64,000 nt of DNA from Anaerolineae bacterium (GCA_019637615.1 JAHBVJ010000035.1:20990-84989); one strand, 5' to 3'; positions 1 to 8,258 are shown, counted from the first letter of the stretch. The notes: generated from the sequence alone by a model not told the origin. Program-made: numbers and translations.

Positions 1-73
1 CGCCACGCGCAACATTAGGCTGCGCGATCAACTGCTCTGCCAGTTTATCGAATAGGTGTCGTCCTTCATTCAT
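1..73 (-). CDS. partial CDS, possibly a TfoX N-terminal-domain-like protein
   Basis: An ATG at 73 on the minus strand opens a frame that runs off the left window edge after 24 codons. The visible residues (MNEGRHLFDKLAEQLIAQPN, then VARG) resemble the start of small TfoX N-terminal-domain proteins, which often begin with a helix followed by a 'P-x-V-x-x-G' turn. That is weak evidence from a short stretch. The start lies 22 bases downstream of the stop of the P1 peptidase gene on the same strand, so the two are probably co-transcribed. The rest of the gene is outside the window. Confidence 0.35.
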   Translation of the reverse strand, partial: MNEGRHLFDKLAEQLIAQPNVARG

Positions 74-94
74 GGTTAGCTCTCTCCCGTTACA

Positions 95-1069
95 TTACAG
101 TGTGAACAAATCTCGAATGGCGGGCACGCCGCCCAGTGAGGTTGCGGCGCGCACCGCGTTACGGATTGCCTGCGCAGTCACCTCGGCGGCAAACGCGCCG
201 ATCACGTTGGGGTTAGCCTCGATCTCGCCCGTCGCGAGGCCGAAGATCGTGTCGCCATCGAATAGGGTATGCGCCGGATTGATCGCCCGTGCGAGTCCGT
301 CATGCGCCATCTGTGCCATCTTGTTGACGGCGTCTTTGTCGAGTTTGGCATTCGTTGCCACCACCCCGATCACCGTGTTGCTGCTCGATGGTGGTGTCAG
401 GCGGCTCATCTGTCGCAGCAGAGTCAGCGATCCGACGAATTGGTCGCTATCCGCCGCCACGCGCACGCCCGCCATCACCGCGCCATCCGCCCCGATCACA
501 TCACCGAGCGCGTTCACGGCGATCAACGCCGCCACGATCAAGCCATCGCCAAGATCGAGCGCGGCGCTGCCAATCCCGCCTTTGGTCGCGTGTGGTTTGC
601 CGAGCAGTTTGCCTACGATCGCGCCCGTTCCCGCGCCGATGCTGCCTTGCTGCACGGGCGCATCAGCCGCGATCTCGCACGCCGCATAGCCCATCGCGGC
701 ATCAGGACGCCGTTCGGCTTGTCCAATATCCAGATCGTAGAGGATGGCACTGGGGACAATCGGGACAATGCCCGCTGAGGTGGGGTAACCGATGCCGTGT
801 TCTTCCAGATAGCGCATCACGCCGTCTGCCGCCGCCAAGCCGTAGGCACTGCCACCTGCCAACACGATGGCATTGATGTGCTGGACGAGGTGCAGCGGAC
901 GCAGCAAGTCGGTTTCACGCGTGCCCGGTGCGCCGCCGCGTTGGTCAACCCCGCCTACCGTTTGCGGTGGGCACAATATCACGGTGCAACCGGTGACCGC
1001 GTCAAAATCCTGCGCATGACCGACGCGGAAGCCAGCAATGCGCGTTAACGTCTCATTAGTGGACGGCAT
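95..1069 (-). CDS. P1 (S58/DmpA) family self-cleaving aminopeptidase or amidase
   Basis: 324 residues, a normal length for the P1 family (DmpA, NylC), N-terminal-nucleophile hydrolases that cleave themselves into two chains and then hydrolyse amide bonds. The diagnostic site is visible: an Asn-Thr pair (N231-T232) starts the motif NTVIGVVATNA, where the Thr becomes the catalytic nucleophile after cleavage; this is very like the nylon-oligomer hydrolase NylC site. Upstream, the VLAGGSAYGLAAADGVM segment (residues 69-85) and a GAGTGAIVGK glycine-rich stretch are also typical. No signal peptide, so it is probably cytoplasmic. The natural substrate cannot be read from the sequence. The partial gene at the left edge follows closely on the same strand. 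Confidence 0.85.
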   Translation of the reverse strand: MPSTNETLTRIAGFRVGHAQDFDAVTGCTVILCPPQTVGGVDQRGGAPGTRETDLLRPLHLVQHINAIVLAGGSAYGLAAADGVMRYLEEHGIGYPTSAGIVPIVPSAILYDLDIGQAERRPDAAMGYAACEIAADAPVQQGSIGAGTGAIVGKLLGKPHATKGGIGSAALDLGDGLIVAALIAVNALGDVIGADGAVMAGVRVAADSDQFVGSLTLLRQMSRLTPPSSSNTVIGVVATNAKLDKDAVNKMAQMAHDGLARAINPAHTLFDGDTIFGLATGEIEANPNVIGAFAAEVTAQAIRNAVRAATSLGGVPAIRDLFTL

Positions 1070-1125
1070 GATCGTTTTGTTTCGCCTCGTCAGCGCAAAT
1101 CAAGCCAGTCTACTGCACACTGGCG

Positions 1126-1869
1126 TTAGGTGCGCTTCTTGTATAATCCGGCGCTCCAGTTCCGCCGGATCTCCAGCATTTCGCGGAAGATGACGAATGA
1201 GTCTTGCACTGCCCGCATCTTCGTATCAGCGTCGTAATACCAGTGGATCGGGATTTCAGCCACCTTGTAGCCGCGCTTGACGGCGATATACATCAACTCG
1301 ATGTCGAAGCCGATACCGTTCATACGTCCGACGCTGAAAATGTCCTTGGCTGCTTCCGCTGACAGCATCTTGAAGCCGCATTGCGTATCTTCGAATCCCG
1401 GCAGCACGAGCAGCTTGATCATCAAGTTGCTGATGCGCCCCATCAGATGGCGGTATGTCGGCTCGTTGTAGCGAACCGCGCCTTTCACCTCGCGCGAACC
1501 AATCGCCACATCGACGCCGTTCAAAGTTGGCGGCAAAAACTTGCTGATCTCCTCGATGGGCATAGAGAGGTCAACGTCGCACATGAAGCGGTAATCGCCA
1601 CGTGCTTCGATCATCCCGCGCCGGACGGCGCGCCCTTTGCCGCGCGGTTCTCCCTTGAACAGGCGCACATAAGGGTGTGTTTTGGCGAAATCCTCCACGA
1701 CCTGCACGGTCGTATCGGTGCTGCCATTTTCGACCACAATGAGTTCCGCAGTATATGACTGCTGCTTCAAAAACTCATCGACCTTGATTAAGCTGTTAGG
1801 CAACCGCCTCGCCTCGTTGAGGGCAGGCATGATAATGGAGAGAAACGGATGCTCAGTTGAAGGAACCAC
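1126..1869 (-). CDS. GT2 family glycosyltransferase (dolichyl-phosphate glucosyltransferase-like)
   Basis: A GT-A fold family 2 glycosyltransferase of 247 residues. The N-terminus has LSIIMPALNEARRLP, followed by the nucleotide-binding ELIVVENGSTDTT strand and a metal-binding CDVDLS motif near residue 100. A later DTQCGFKML motif is typical of the Alg5/GtrB-like subgroup that transfers a sugar from a nucleotide donor to a polyprenyl phosphate at the membrane. There is no C-terminal transmembrane pair, so it may be a soluble or peripheral member. I chose the GTG at 1869 because a GGAG lies six bases upstream; the frame also allows a GTG at 1881. It is divergent from the Crp/Fnr gene. Confidence 0.8.
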   Translation of the reverse strand: MVPSTEHPFLSIIMPALNEARRLPNSLIKVDEFLKQQSYTAELIVVENGSTDTTVQVVEDFAKTHPYVRLFKGEPRGKGRAVRRGMIEARGDYRFMCDVDLSMPIEEISKFLPPTLNGVDVAIGSREVKGAVRYNEPTYRHLMGRISNLMIKLLVLPGFEDTQCGFKMLSAEAAKDIFSVGRMNGIGFDIELMYIAVKRGYKVAEIPIHWYYDADTKMRAVQDSFVIFREMLEIRRNWSAGLYKKRT

Positions 1870-2138
1870 ACAATGCTCCACAAACGATATAGGCTACGGA
1901 TACAACCGTAGAAAGTTAATTATCCACAACCGCCGCCAATTTGCACAGCACCGTGAGTTGATCGTAGCAAAATGGGAGACTTGTAGGCACAAAATCATGA
2001 CATCTACATGCCGCCACGCGTGTGAATTAAGCGTAGAATAGAATACATAACGGATTTTACGTGTCGCAGAACGTAGAGAGGACAGAGTAAGCCGAACCGA
2101 ATCTCTTAATATTCCAATCTATAGAAATGAGGATTTTC

Positions 2139-2840
2139 ATGGCTCAGTCTTACTTATTGCGGAGTGTTTCGCTGTTTGCGCACATCACCGATGACGAGCT
2201 AAACGCCTTGGCGTCGGAATTTGTCTCGCAGACAGTCCACAAAGGGCAGATTATCTTCAATCAGGGCAGCACCACCAGCAGTCTGTATATTGTACGCTCC
2301 GGCGTGATCAAAATTACCTCATTCGGGCGCAACCGCGAAATCACGTACGTGGCAATGCGCGAATCTGGCGAATTTTTCGGTGAATTCTCCGTGTTGGATG
2401 GGTTGCCACGTTCTGGCCTTGCGGTCGCGGAGACGAATAGCGAATTATTGGTGCTTACCCGTCCGGCGCTGTTCCGCTTCCTCGAACTGCATCCGTCGGT
2501 TGCTATCCGTCTATTGGTCAACGTGAGTCGTCGGTTGCGTTTTGCCTTAGCCGCGACCGATGTCCTGATGCCCGTGAATCCCCACGCGAAGATCGCCAAC
2601 ATGTTGATAGAGCTTGCCGAACGCTACAGCGCCGACGACTCCCTTAACGATAAGTCAGTCAAATTAGGCTTGCGGATGCGCTCCGAAGACCTCGCCGCGA
2701 TTGCTGGCACCACGACGGAACTCGCCTCGGCAGTCATGGACGAATTCCAGCAGGCCGAGTTAATAACTGTTGAGCGTGCGCATGTCGTTGCCGTCAACAT
2801 ACTCGGCCTCCGTGACTACATCAAGGTGATGGATACGTAA
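2139..2840 (+). CDS. Crp/Fnr family transcriptional regulator
   Basis: 233 residues with the Crp/Fnr layout: an N-terminal cyclic-nucleotide-binding beta-barrel (about 5-120, with SLFAHITDDELNALAS, then IIFNQGSTTSSLYIVRSGVIKI and GEFFGEFSVLDG) and a C-terminal winged helix (about 150-225, with MRSEDLAAIAGTTTELASAVM as recognition region). No Fnr-type cysteine cluster is seen, so it is unlikely to be an Fe-S oxygen sensor; the ligand is unknown. The start at 2139 is preceded by AGGA at 2130-2133; a more upstream ATG at 2127 overlaps that ribosome binding site and is less likely. It diverges from the glycosyltransferase gene across about 270 bases that must hold both promoters. Confidence 0.85.
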   Translation: MAQSYLLRSVSLFAHITDDELNALASEFVSQTVHKGQIIFNQGSTTSSLYIVRSGVIKITSFGRNREITYVAMRESGEFFGEFSVLDGLPRSGLAVAETNSELLVLTRPALFRFLELHPSVAIRLLVNVSRRLRFALAATDVLMPVNPHAKIANMLIELAERYSADDSLNDKSVKLGLRMRSEDLAAIAGTTTELASAVMDEFQQAELITVERAHVVAVNILGLRDYIKVMDT

Positions 2841-2930
2841 CGCGCAGATTGTTATCCGCCCTACATGCCACATTTGTCCGCCTTCGGATAGAATGTAAAA
2901 AGGATTCAAGCAACGAAGGCGGGCATAAGC

Positions 2931-3695
2931 ATGGCGCTAGATGATCTGACCATCCGACTGAACCAAGCGATTACGCTGATTAAAGCAGGGCAGCCAGCGC
3001 AAGCACGGGCGCTTCTATGGACGCTCGTGCAGCAGTATCCCGCTTCGGAACTGGTCTGGCTGTGGTTAGCCACCGCCAGCAGCGACCGCAACGAGCGCAT
3101 TTCGGCGCTGCGCCAAACCCTGAGCATCAATCCGCGCAACGAAAAAGCCCGCGCCGCCCTGACGCAGTTGACGGGTGAAGAATTACCGCCGCTGCCGCCG
3201 GAGCCAATTGTTGCGCCGCTGCCGTCCGCTGTGCCGCGCCTACCGCCGATAAAAATCGAAGGCAAAATCGTTGAACTCGCCCTGATCGTGATCTTGGGCA
3301 TCGCGGCGCTGGTGCTGCTCGGCACGCTCTACACGCGCGTGATCTATCCGCGCTTGTACCCGACGGCGACCTCGACGCCGACCAACACGCCGCTGCCGAC
3401 CCGCACGCCCACGCCCACCGTCCCGACGCCCACCAATACGCCGACGTATACACCCGGTGGCCCCACCATCACACCGGGCGGGCCAACGTTGCCGCCATCA
3501 TGGACGCCGCCGCCATCGGTCACGCCGCGCTTGACCAACACCCCGCGCGACACCTTGCCGCCGCCGCCATCGCCCACCGACCGCCCGACGCGCGAAGCGA
3601 CCGCCACCTTTACGGCCTACCCGACCAAAACCGAATTTCCGACGGACACGCCGATTCCGGACGCATCGACGCCGGAAGCGACACCGCAATCCTGA
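2931..3695 (+). CDS. membrane-anchored TPR-like protein with Thr/Pro-rich exterior tail
   Basis: 254 residues in three parts. Residues 1-80 form helical pairs typical of a tetratricopeptide-like repeat (LIKAGQPAQARALLWTLVQQ, then ELVWLWLATASSD and ALRQTLSINPRNEKARAALT). Residues about 108-130 are one hydrophobic membrane segment (VELALIVILGIAALVLLG). The remaining 120 residues are a low-complexity Thr/Pro tail full of TPTNTP-type repeats, ending in an acidic Thr/Pro stretch. The TPR part probably faces the cytoplasm and the tail the outside. This design recurs in uncharacterised Chloroflexota proteins; no enzymatic motif is present and the role is unknown. Confidence 0.7.
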   Translation: MALDDLTIRLNQAITLIKAGQPAQARALLWTLVQQYPASELVWLWLATASSDRNERISALRQTLSINPRNEKARAALTQLTGEELPPLPPEPIVAPLPSAVPRLPPIKIEGKIVELALIVILGIAALVLLGTLYTRVIYPRLYPTATSTPTNTPLPTRTPTPTVPTPTNTPTYTPGGPTITPGGPTLPPSWTPPPSVTPRLTNTPRDTLPPPPSPTDRPTREATATFTAYPTKTEFPTDTPIPDASTPEATPQS

Positions 3696-3713
3696 TCGAC
3701 GCCGTGAAAGCAA

Positions 3714-3739
3714 AAGCCCGATGCAGAACCATCGGGCTT
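3714..3739 (-). terminator. bidirectional-type intrinsic terminator between convergent genes
   Basis: A perfect 10-bp stem, AAGCCCGATG paired with CATCGGGCTT, with a six-base loop (3724-3729). On the minus strand the stem is followed by TTTTGCTTT, a good U-tract for the leftward gene ending at 3774. On the plus strand the tail is poor (CTAAAA), but the hairpin could still help end the rightward gene stopping at 3695. Confidence 0.75.
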
Positions 3740-3773
3740 CTAAAATCAGCGCACACGCAGTTGATCGAGGCGG

Positions 3774-4511
3774 CTAGTCGTCCATTCCCACGCCGAAATA
3801 GCGATCATTCAGGCCACCGGGGCCAAACAGATCATCGAACAAGGATTGCTCTCCGGGCATGATCGACTCTTCCACCCATTTCATCGCGCGGGCGAGTCGT
3901 CGGTTGAATACATCGGCATCATCCAAGCCAACCTCGAACGACACCGTTTCCATGATCCGCCGCATCCGTTGGAAGGCTTGCACGACTTGTGCGTTCGCCC
4001 CCGCCGGAAATGTCACTTCGCCGTCAGGCCGACCCGCCAAAAAGATCATCGATTCGAAGGTCTGTGTGTTGAACCGATCGACCGCATCTGCATCTAGCGG
4101 GAATTGCCACACGGTCGAAGTCTCCAGTCCGAATTCCTTCTTGATATTTTTACGGACGTAGCGCCATGTACCGATGGTAAATTGTGTTTTCCATTCGTCA
4201 AAACTGCCCATCGTGGTGTTGAACCCGCGCATATACATCGCCATTTCTAGCAGGGCGTCCACCAGAATCGCCGCGTCATTGACGTACACCACCAATTCGT
4301 CGTACATGGTGTCGAAGGTAAACGCGTCATCCAATGGTGTTAGGTGCGGACGGCTAACGAAATCCAACCGCAGCGTAAAAGGTCGCTGATGCAGCCCTAA
4401 CATCCGGCGGATCGACTGTTCGTGATCCGTGTCCCGCGCTTCGAAGGCATCGATGAGCGCCTCAATGGACTCGGACTCTTGTGTATTAACGTGATACGTA
4501 GTCTTACTCAT
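3774..4511 (-). CDS. conserved hypothetical protein, 245 aa
   Basis: I do not recognise a family. The protein is soluble, acidic and mostly helical, with no signal peptide, membrane segment or recognisable catalytic motif. It has a regular alternation of hydrophobic and charged residues, a Trp-rich central section (DEWKTQFTIGTWRYVRKN) and the C-terminal motif FDDLFGPGGLNDRYFGVGMDD. The start at 4511 is chosen because GGAG lies a few bases upstream; the open frame continues nine codons further. It converges with the TPR-like gene, sharing the hairpin at 3714-3739, and diverges from the LarA-type gene. Confidence 0.6.
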   Translation of the reverse strand: MSKTTYHVNTQESESIEALIDAFEARDTDHEQSIRRMLGLHQRPFTLRLDFVSRPHLTPLDDAFTFDTMYDELVVYVNDAAILVDALLEMAMYMRGFNTTMGSFDEWKTQFTIGTWRYVRKNIKKEFGLETSTVWQFPLDADAVDRFNTQTFESMIFLAGRPDGEVTFPAGANAQVVQAFQRMRRIMETVSFEVGLDDADVFNRRLARAMKWVEESIMPGEQSLFDDLFGPGGLNDRYFGVGMDD

Positions 4512-4634
4512 GGCTCCGTGCTCGTATACGAGTGCCAACGATGACTCACTATGATTACCTATGAATTGTATCGAAAATTAACCAACACGGACAATCGTAT
4601 CGTATAGACGGCGTTTGTTCTACGCAACTTCGTT

Positions 4635-4640
4635 TATAAT
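4635..4640 (+). promoter_or_regulatory. candidate -10 element upstream of larA-type gene
   Basis: A perfect TATAAT hexamer at 4635-4640 lies about 48 bases before the start of the LarA-type gene. No good -35 hexamer is found at the usual 16-18 base spacing, so this is only a candidate. Confidence 0.3.
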
Positions 4641-4687
4641 TACCCATATCGACACATGTTCACGTATCGTAATCGGTGGTGATCAGG

Positions 4688-5974
4688 ATGAATGTTACAT
4701 TGCAGTACGGACGCAGCGGGCTTATGGTGGAATTGCCCTCCAGTGTTGATCTTGTCTCACCATCTGTCATTCCCGGTCTGCTCGATGAGCGGGCGGCCTT
4801 GCTCGATGCGTTACGCAATCCCATCGGCACCATCCCACTGCGAGAAAAAGTCAAACCAACCGACAAAGTGGTTATTGTCCACAGCGACATCACCCGCGCT
4901 ACCCCCAATGATCGCATCCTCCCGATCCTGATCGCGGAATTGGAGGAAGCAGGCATTCAGCCAGCCAATATCACGCTGCTGAATGCGCTCGGCACCCACC
5001 GCCCTCAGACGGAGGCCGAACTCCGCCGGATGCTTGGCGACCAGATCGTAGATTGTTATCGCTGTTTGCAGCACAACGCCTTTGATGACACCAACCTCGT
5101 CCCGCTCGGCACAACCTCCTTTGGCAATCCGGTGCGCATCAATCGTCAATTCATGGAAGCCGACATCAAAATTCTGACGGGCTTCATCGAACCACATTTC
5201 TTCGCGGGTTTCAGTGGTGGCCCTAAAGGGGTGTTGCCGTCTGTGGCTGGTGCAGAAAGCGTCCTCAGCAATCATGGGCGCGACATGATCGCCAACCCCA
5301 AATCTACATGGGGCGTCACCGAGGGCAATCCTATCTGGGAGGAAATGCGCGAGGTAGCGCTCAAAACCAACCCCGATTTTCTGCTCAACGTCACGCTCAA
5401 CGTTCACCGCCAGATTACGGGCATTTTCGCGGGCGATCTGCTGGCGGCACATGCGGCGGGCTGTGCGTTCGTCAAGGCACGGGCGATGGTCGCCGTTGAT
5501 CAACCTTACGATATTGCCATCACCACCAACAGCGGCTATCCGCTCGATCAAAACCTGTACCAGACGGTCAAAGGCATGAGCGCGGCGAGTCAGATCGTGC
5601 GCGAAGGCGGCACCATTATCATGGTGGCGGCCTGTGAAGACGGTCTGCCCGATCATGGCGGATATGCGGCACTGCTGGCGGAAGCGGGATCACCGCGCGG
5701 AGTTTTGGACATGTTGGCACGTCCCGGTTTCAGCGCGCACGATCAGTGGCAGGTACAAATTCAAGCCCTGATCCAACTTCGACAGCGTGTACACGTATAC
5801 AGCGACGGTCTGACCGACGATCAGATCGCGCGGGCGCTGTTCACGCCCTGTCGCGATATTCCAGCCGCGCTCACTTACCTGATGAACCATTACGGGCCGG
5901 ACGTGCGCGTATGCGTCATGCCCGAAGGCCCCCAGACTATCGCTTATCTGCGCGAGGCTGTGCCGTCATCCTAG
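4688..5974 (+). CDS. larA: nickel-dependent lactate racemase LarA family (DUF2088)
   Basis: 428 residues, the usual LarA length. LarA enzymes use a covalently bound nickel-pincer nucleotide to racemise or epimerise 2-hydroxy acids. The key residues of Lactobacillus plantarum LarA are all present at a constant offset of four: H104 (LGTHRPQ), H170 and K180 (IEPHFFAGFSGGPKG) and H196 (VLSNHGRDM). The early SDITRATPND motif is also a family hallmark. The substrate may be lactate or another 2-hydroxy acid, because the family is broad. The start at 4688 follows GGTGGTGATCAGG; a GTG at 4676 is possible. The cofactor genes larB, larC and larE are not in the window. Confidence 0.85.
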   Translation: MNVTLQYGRSGLMVELPSSVDLVSPSVIPGLLDERAALLDALRNPIGTIPLREKVKPTDKVVIVHSDITRATPNDRILPILIAELEEAGIQPANITLLNALGTHRPQTEAELRRMLGDQIVDCYRCLQHNAFDDTNLVPLGTTSFGNPVRINRQFMEADIKILTGFIEPHFFAGFSGGPKGVLPSVAGAESVLSNHGRDMIANPKSTWGVTEGNPIWEEMREVALKTNPDFLLNVTLNVHRQITGIFAGDLLAAHAAGCAFVKARAMVAVDQPYDIAITTNSGYPLDQNLYQTVKGMSAASQIVREGGTIIMVAACEDGLPDHGGYAALLAEAGSPRGVLDMLARPGFSAHDQWQVQIQALIQLRQRVHVYSDGLTDDQIARALFTPCRDIPAALTYLMNHYGPDVRVCVMPEGPQTIAYLREAVPSS

Positions 5975-6009
5975 CTCAACGGCACAATGACTTGAATTTG
6001 TATTTTGCC

Positions 6010-6047
6010 TTTACTAAGCACGAAGGACTGAGCACTCAGCACTTTTT
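6010..6047 (+). repeat. heptanucleotide tandem repeat, copy R1
   Basis: Five 7-base units in a row: TTTACTA, AGCACGA, AGGACTG, AGCACTC, AGCACTT, followed by TTT and then directly by the ATG of the 6048 gene. The same array recurs at 6569, 19299, 25302 and, truncated, at 38187. No Shine-Dalgarno sequence separates this copy from the start codon. Confidence 0.85.
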
Positions 6048-6536
6048 ATGACTACACCGTTGCAGCGACCACAATCCGCCCCGCTCCGCTTCATTGCGGT
6101 ACGGCTTAACACGCCTGAACTGGGGCAGGTCGTGCGGCAAGCTGGCGTAGGTGAAGCACTGCGTGTCACAGTACAGTATCATGATGCGCGGCATCCCGAT
6201 CAAGTCGCGACATTAACCAAATCCTTGACGGGCACTGCGACTTTGACGACGATCTATCGACGGACGGGCAGCGCGCCCCTGAGGCTGGACTATCCCGTCG
6301 AGGTTGAGCGTATGCAGGCTCTGAATGCCAGTCTACGGCGCATCAACTTCGACAAGGTAGACGATGCCCCCTCCATTCCGTGGTTCGGGGCGGATTTGTG
6401 GCTGGTGGAACGCGCCGCCGGTTCTTTTCATCATGACGTGATCATTGCGCCAGCCTCAGCAACTGGGGTTTATGCCGAGATCGTGGCGCTTATTCAGGCC
6501 AATTTGAGGGAAGCCGTCCGCGCCATCAACCCATGA
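6048..6536 (+). CDS. hypothetical protein, 162 aa
   Basis: No family recognised. The protein is soluble and of mixed alpha/beta appearance, with the segments APLRFIAVRLNTPELGQVV, RLDYPVEVERMQALNASLRRINFDK and a C-terminal helix VYAEIVALIQANLREAVRAI. A central His pair (SFHHDVIIAP) is the only striking polar cluster. It begins immediately after repeat R1, without a visible ribosome binding site. The next gene at 6615 follows after a second copy of the same repeat. The larA, 6048, 6615 and CYTH genes all point the same way and may be one transcription unit. Confidence 0.55.
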   Translation: MTTPLQRPQSAPLRFIAVRLNTPELGQVVRQAGVGEALRVTVQYHDARHPDQVATLTKSLTGTATLTTIYRRTGSAPLRLDYPVEVERMQALNASLRRINFDKVDDAPSIPWFGADLWLVERAAGSFHHDVIIAPASATGVYAEIVALIQANLREAVRAINP

Positions 6537-6568
6537 CAAAATCTTGCCGCGTGCCATGATTTTTGCTA

Positions 6569-6605
6569 TTTACTAAGCACGACGGACTGAGCACTCAACA
6601 CTTTT
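6569..6605 (+). repeat. heptanucleotide tandem repeat, copy R2
   Basis: Units TTTACTA, AGCACGA, CGGACTG, AGCACTC, AACACTT, followed by TTAGGAGGGCT and the ATG at 6615. Nearly identical to R1 only 560 bases away. Here a strong AGGAGG ribosome binding site sits between the array and the start codon. Confidence 0.85.
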
Positions 6606-6614
6606 AGGAGGGCT

Positions 6615-6887
6615 ATGCCGAACCGACAGCACTATCACATCTCTGCGCGTCTAAATGGGGATTCTTTAACGTTGCGTGAACAGCTAAACCGCCAAGTCAG
6701 TCTGCCTACGACGCAGCTAGACTACCTTCCAAGCCATGACGATCAGCCGATTCCCGTCACCGTCTATTGGAAAACCTGCGTTCCCGACGATCTACAGTAT
6801 GAACACGTGCAGCGCCAAGTGCTCGCCTACTGTGCGCAGCTCTATCTGGAAAAAGATTACGAAGGCCCGATCAACTGCTGCCTATAA
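6615..6887 (+). CDS. small hypothetical protein, 90 aa
   Basis: A short soluble protein of unknown function with a strong AGGAGG ribosome binding site just before its ATG. The sequence is polar and rich in Gln, Leu and Tyr, with a probable long helix DDLQYEHVQRQVLAYCAQLYLEKDY and three Cys, two at the extreme C-terminus (INCCL). Its stop lies seven bases before the CYTH gene start, which suggests translational coupling. Confidence 0.6.
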   Translation: MPNRQHYHISARLNGDSLTLREQLNRQVSLPTTQLDYLPSHDDQPIPVTVYWKTCVPDDLQYEHVQRQVLAYCAQLYLEKDYEGPINCCL

Positions 6888-6894
6888 GGATGCT

Positions 6895-7500
6895 ATGAGT
6901 AACTCAAAAACCGTCGAAACCGAAGTCAAACTCTATGTCACCGATCTCACGTCTATCGAGCAGCGGTTACAAGCCTTAGGCGCGCATCTCGCCGCCCCGC
7001 GTGTCTATGAGCGCAATGTGCGCTACGAAGATGCTGCCAATTCGTTGACCAAAAACGAGAAAGTGCTGCGTCTGCGCATGGACTCGCGTGCCCGTCTGAC
7101 GTATAAAGACCCCTACAACACCACGACCACGGGCATTATGTCCCGCACCGAACTAGAAGTGACTGTCAGCGACTTCGAGATGATGGATTTGATCCTACGC
7201 AAGCTTGGCTTTTACGCCGCGTGGACGTACGACAAATATCGCACCACCTACGAGATGGATGACTGCGAAATCGTCTTGGATGAGTTGGGGTTTGGCCTAT
7301 TCGTGGAAATCGAAGGCGAGGCCGACGCCATCGAAGCCATGATCACCAAACTTGGTCTGACGAATGTCAAACGCATCCCTGCCAGCTACAGCGTATTGTT
7401 CTTCCGTGTCAAACGTCAGCTTGGCCTCACCTTCGATGATCTCACTTTCGAGAATTTCAAAGGTGTCACCATCCCGCCCACGCTGATCGAGTCGCTTTGA
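6895..7500 (+). CDS. CYTH domain protein (class IV adenylate cyclase / ThTPase-like)
   Basis: 201 residues forming one CYTH (triphosphate tunnel) domain. The signature ExExK is visible at the N-terminus as ETEVKL, and later strands carry the expected basic and acidic tunnel residues (VLRLRMDSRARLTYKDP, RTELEVTVSDFEMM, YRTTYEMDDCEIVLDEL, LFVEIEGEADAIEAMI). Members bind triphosphate compounds with a divalent metal and act as adenylate cyclases, thiamine triphosphatases or tripolyphosphatases; the activity here cannot be told from sequence. The ATG at 6895 has AAGGA upstream and starts seven bases after the preceding stop. The frame is open further upstream, but that part overlaps the 6615 gene. 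Confidence 0.85.
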   Translation: MSNSKTVETEVKLYVTDLTSIEQRLQALGAHLAAPRVYERNVRYEDAANSLTKNEKVLRLRMDSRARLTYKDPYNTTTTGIMSRTELEVTVSDFEMMDLILRKLGFYAAWTYDKYRTTYEMDDCEIVLDELGFGLFVEIEGEADAIEAMITKLGLTNVKRIPASYSVLFFRVKRQLGLTFDDLTFENFKGVTIPPTLIESL

Positions 7501-7650
7501 GCCATCAAAACTGTCTGAGGCTTGCAATAATCACCACTCACCACGACAATGTGCAGTAAGGAATGTTCGCGCTGGCAATCGTGGTGATGTCGGTTTGTCT
7601 GCGGAACATGCCCGCTTTCGTCCAGTCAAAGCTACATCACGCTTGTTATC

Positions 7651-7956
7651 ATGGTCATTGGTGCTTGTACCATCGAACTTGAGCTTCCCGGCGTCGCTTC
7701 CCTTAAGGAGAAACGCAGCACGCTCAAGACGCTCATCGCCCGTCTCCACCGCGAGTTCAACATCTCAGCAGCCGAAGTGGATTTGCAAGACGAATGGGAT
7801 GTGACCATTCTCGGTATCTCCACCGTCAGCAACGATGCTGCTCACGCGCAGAAATGGCTGCAAAACGTGATCGAATGGATCGAGAAATACCGCCCCGATC
7901 TTGAGGTTGTCGATCACTACATCGAGGTCATTCACTTCAGTTCGAGCGCACGCTAA
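7651..7956 (+). CDS. DUF503 (YlxP-like) family protein
   Basis: 101 residues matching the small DUF503/YlxP family: GACTIELELPGVASLKEKRSTLK at the start, then HREFNISAAEVDLQDEWD and VTILGISTVSNDAAHAQKWLQNVIEWIE. The ferredoxin-like fold and frequent linkage to rbfA/infB point to a role in translation or ribosome maturation, but the function is not settled. Here it stands apart from those genes. No clear Shine-Dalgarno sequence precedes the ATG. It converges with the small ribbon-helix-helix gene. Confidence 0.85.
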   Translation: MVIGACTIELELPGVASLKEKRSTLKTLIARLHREFNISAAEVDLQDEWDVTILGISTVSNDAAHAQKWLQNVIEWIEKYRPDLEVVDHYIEVIHFSSSAR

Positions 7957-7988
7957 TCTATGGGGCGGTTGGTGAGCCGCCCTCAACC

Positions 7989-8225
7989 CTATAATTTATC
8001 CGGCTCATCCGGATCCATATCAGGGACTTGCGCCATCGCTTCAAGAAATTTCTGACGACTCGCGCGTTTTGCCCGCGTTGCAACGACATCAAATGTGAGC
8101 ATTGCCGATACTTTTTCCGCGAGTGCTAACATGATGAACTGATTGAGCGAGACATGATCGCGTTCAGCCAATGTTTTTGCTCGTTCGTATAAATCATCCG
8201 CCAGAAGCAATTCGATGGTTTTCAC
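7989..8225 (-). CDS. ribbon-helix-helix / HicB-like DNA-binding protein
   Basis: 78 residues. The N-terminal 45 residues (TIELLLADDLYERAKTLAERDHVSLNQFIMLALAEKV) have the strand-helix-helix pattern of CopG/Arc-type repressors and of the C-terminal part of HicB antitoxins. The rest is a charged tail. Such proteins often repress their own toxin-antitoxin operon, but no toxin-sized partner lies next to it: downstream is the convergent DUF503 gene, upstream the molybdopterin oxidoreductase. It may be an orphan antitoxin or a plain regulator. Confidence 0.65.
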   Translation of the reverse strand: MKTIELLLADDLYERAKTLAERDHVSLNQFIMLALAEKVSAMLTFDVVATRAKRASRQKFLEAMAQVPDMDPDEPDKL

Positions 8226-8258
8226 TGAGTTCTCCCCGTAAAATGCTAATGGTCTACA

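Noticed and set aside
4811..5656. 281-codon minus-strand open frame opposite larA
   Set aside because: Antisense to a gene with all catalytic residues conserved; no domain, composition typical of a shadow.
7989..8225. Complete HicAB toxin-antitoxin module
   Set aside because: Only the ribbon-helix-helix half is present; no small toxin frame adjoins it on the same strand.
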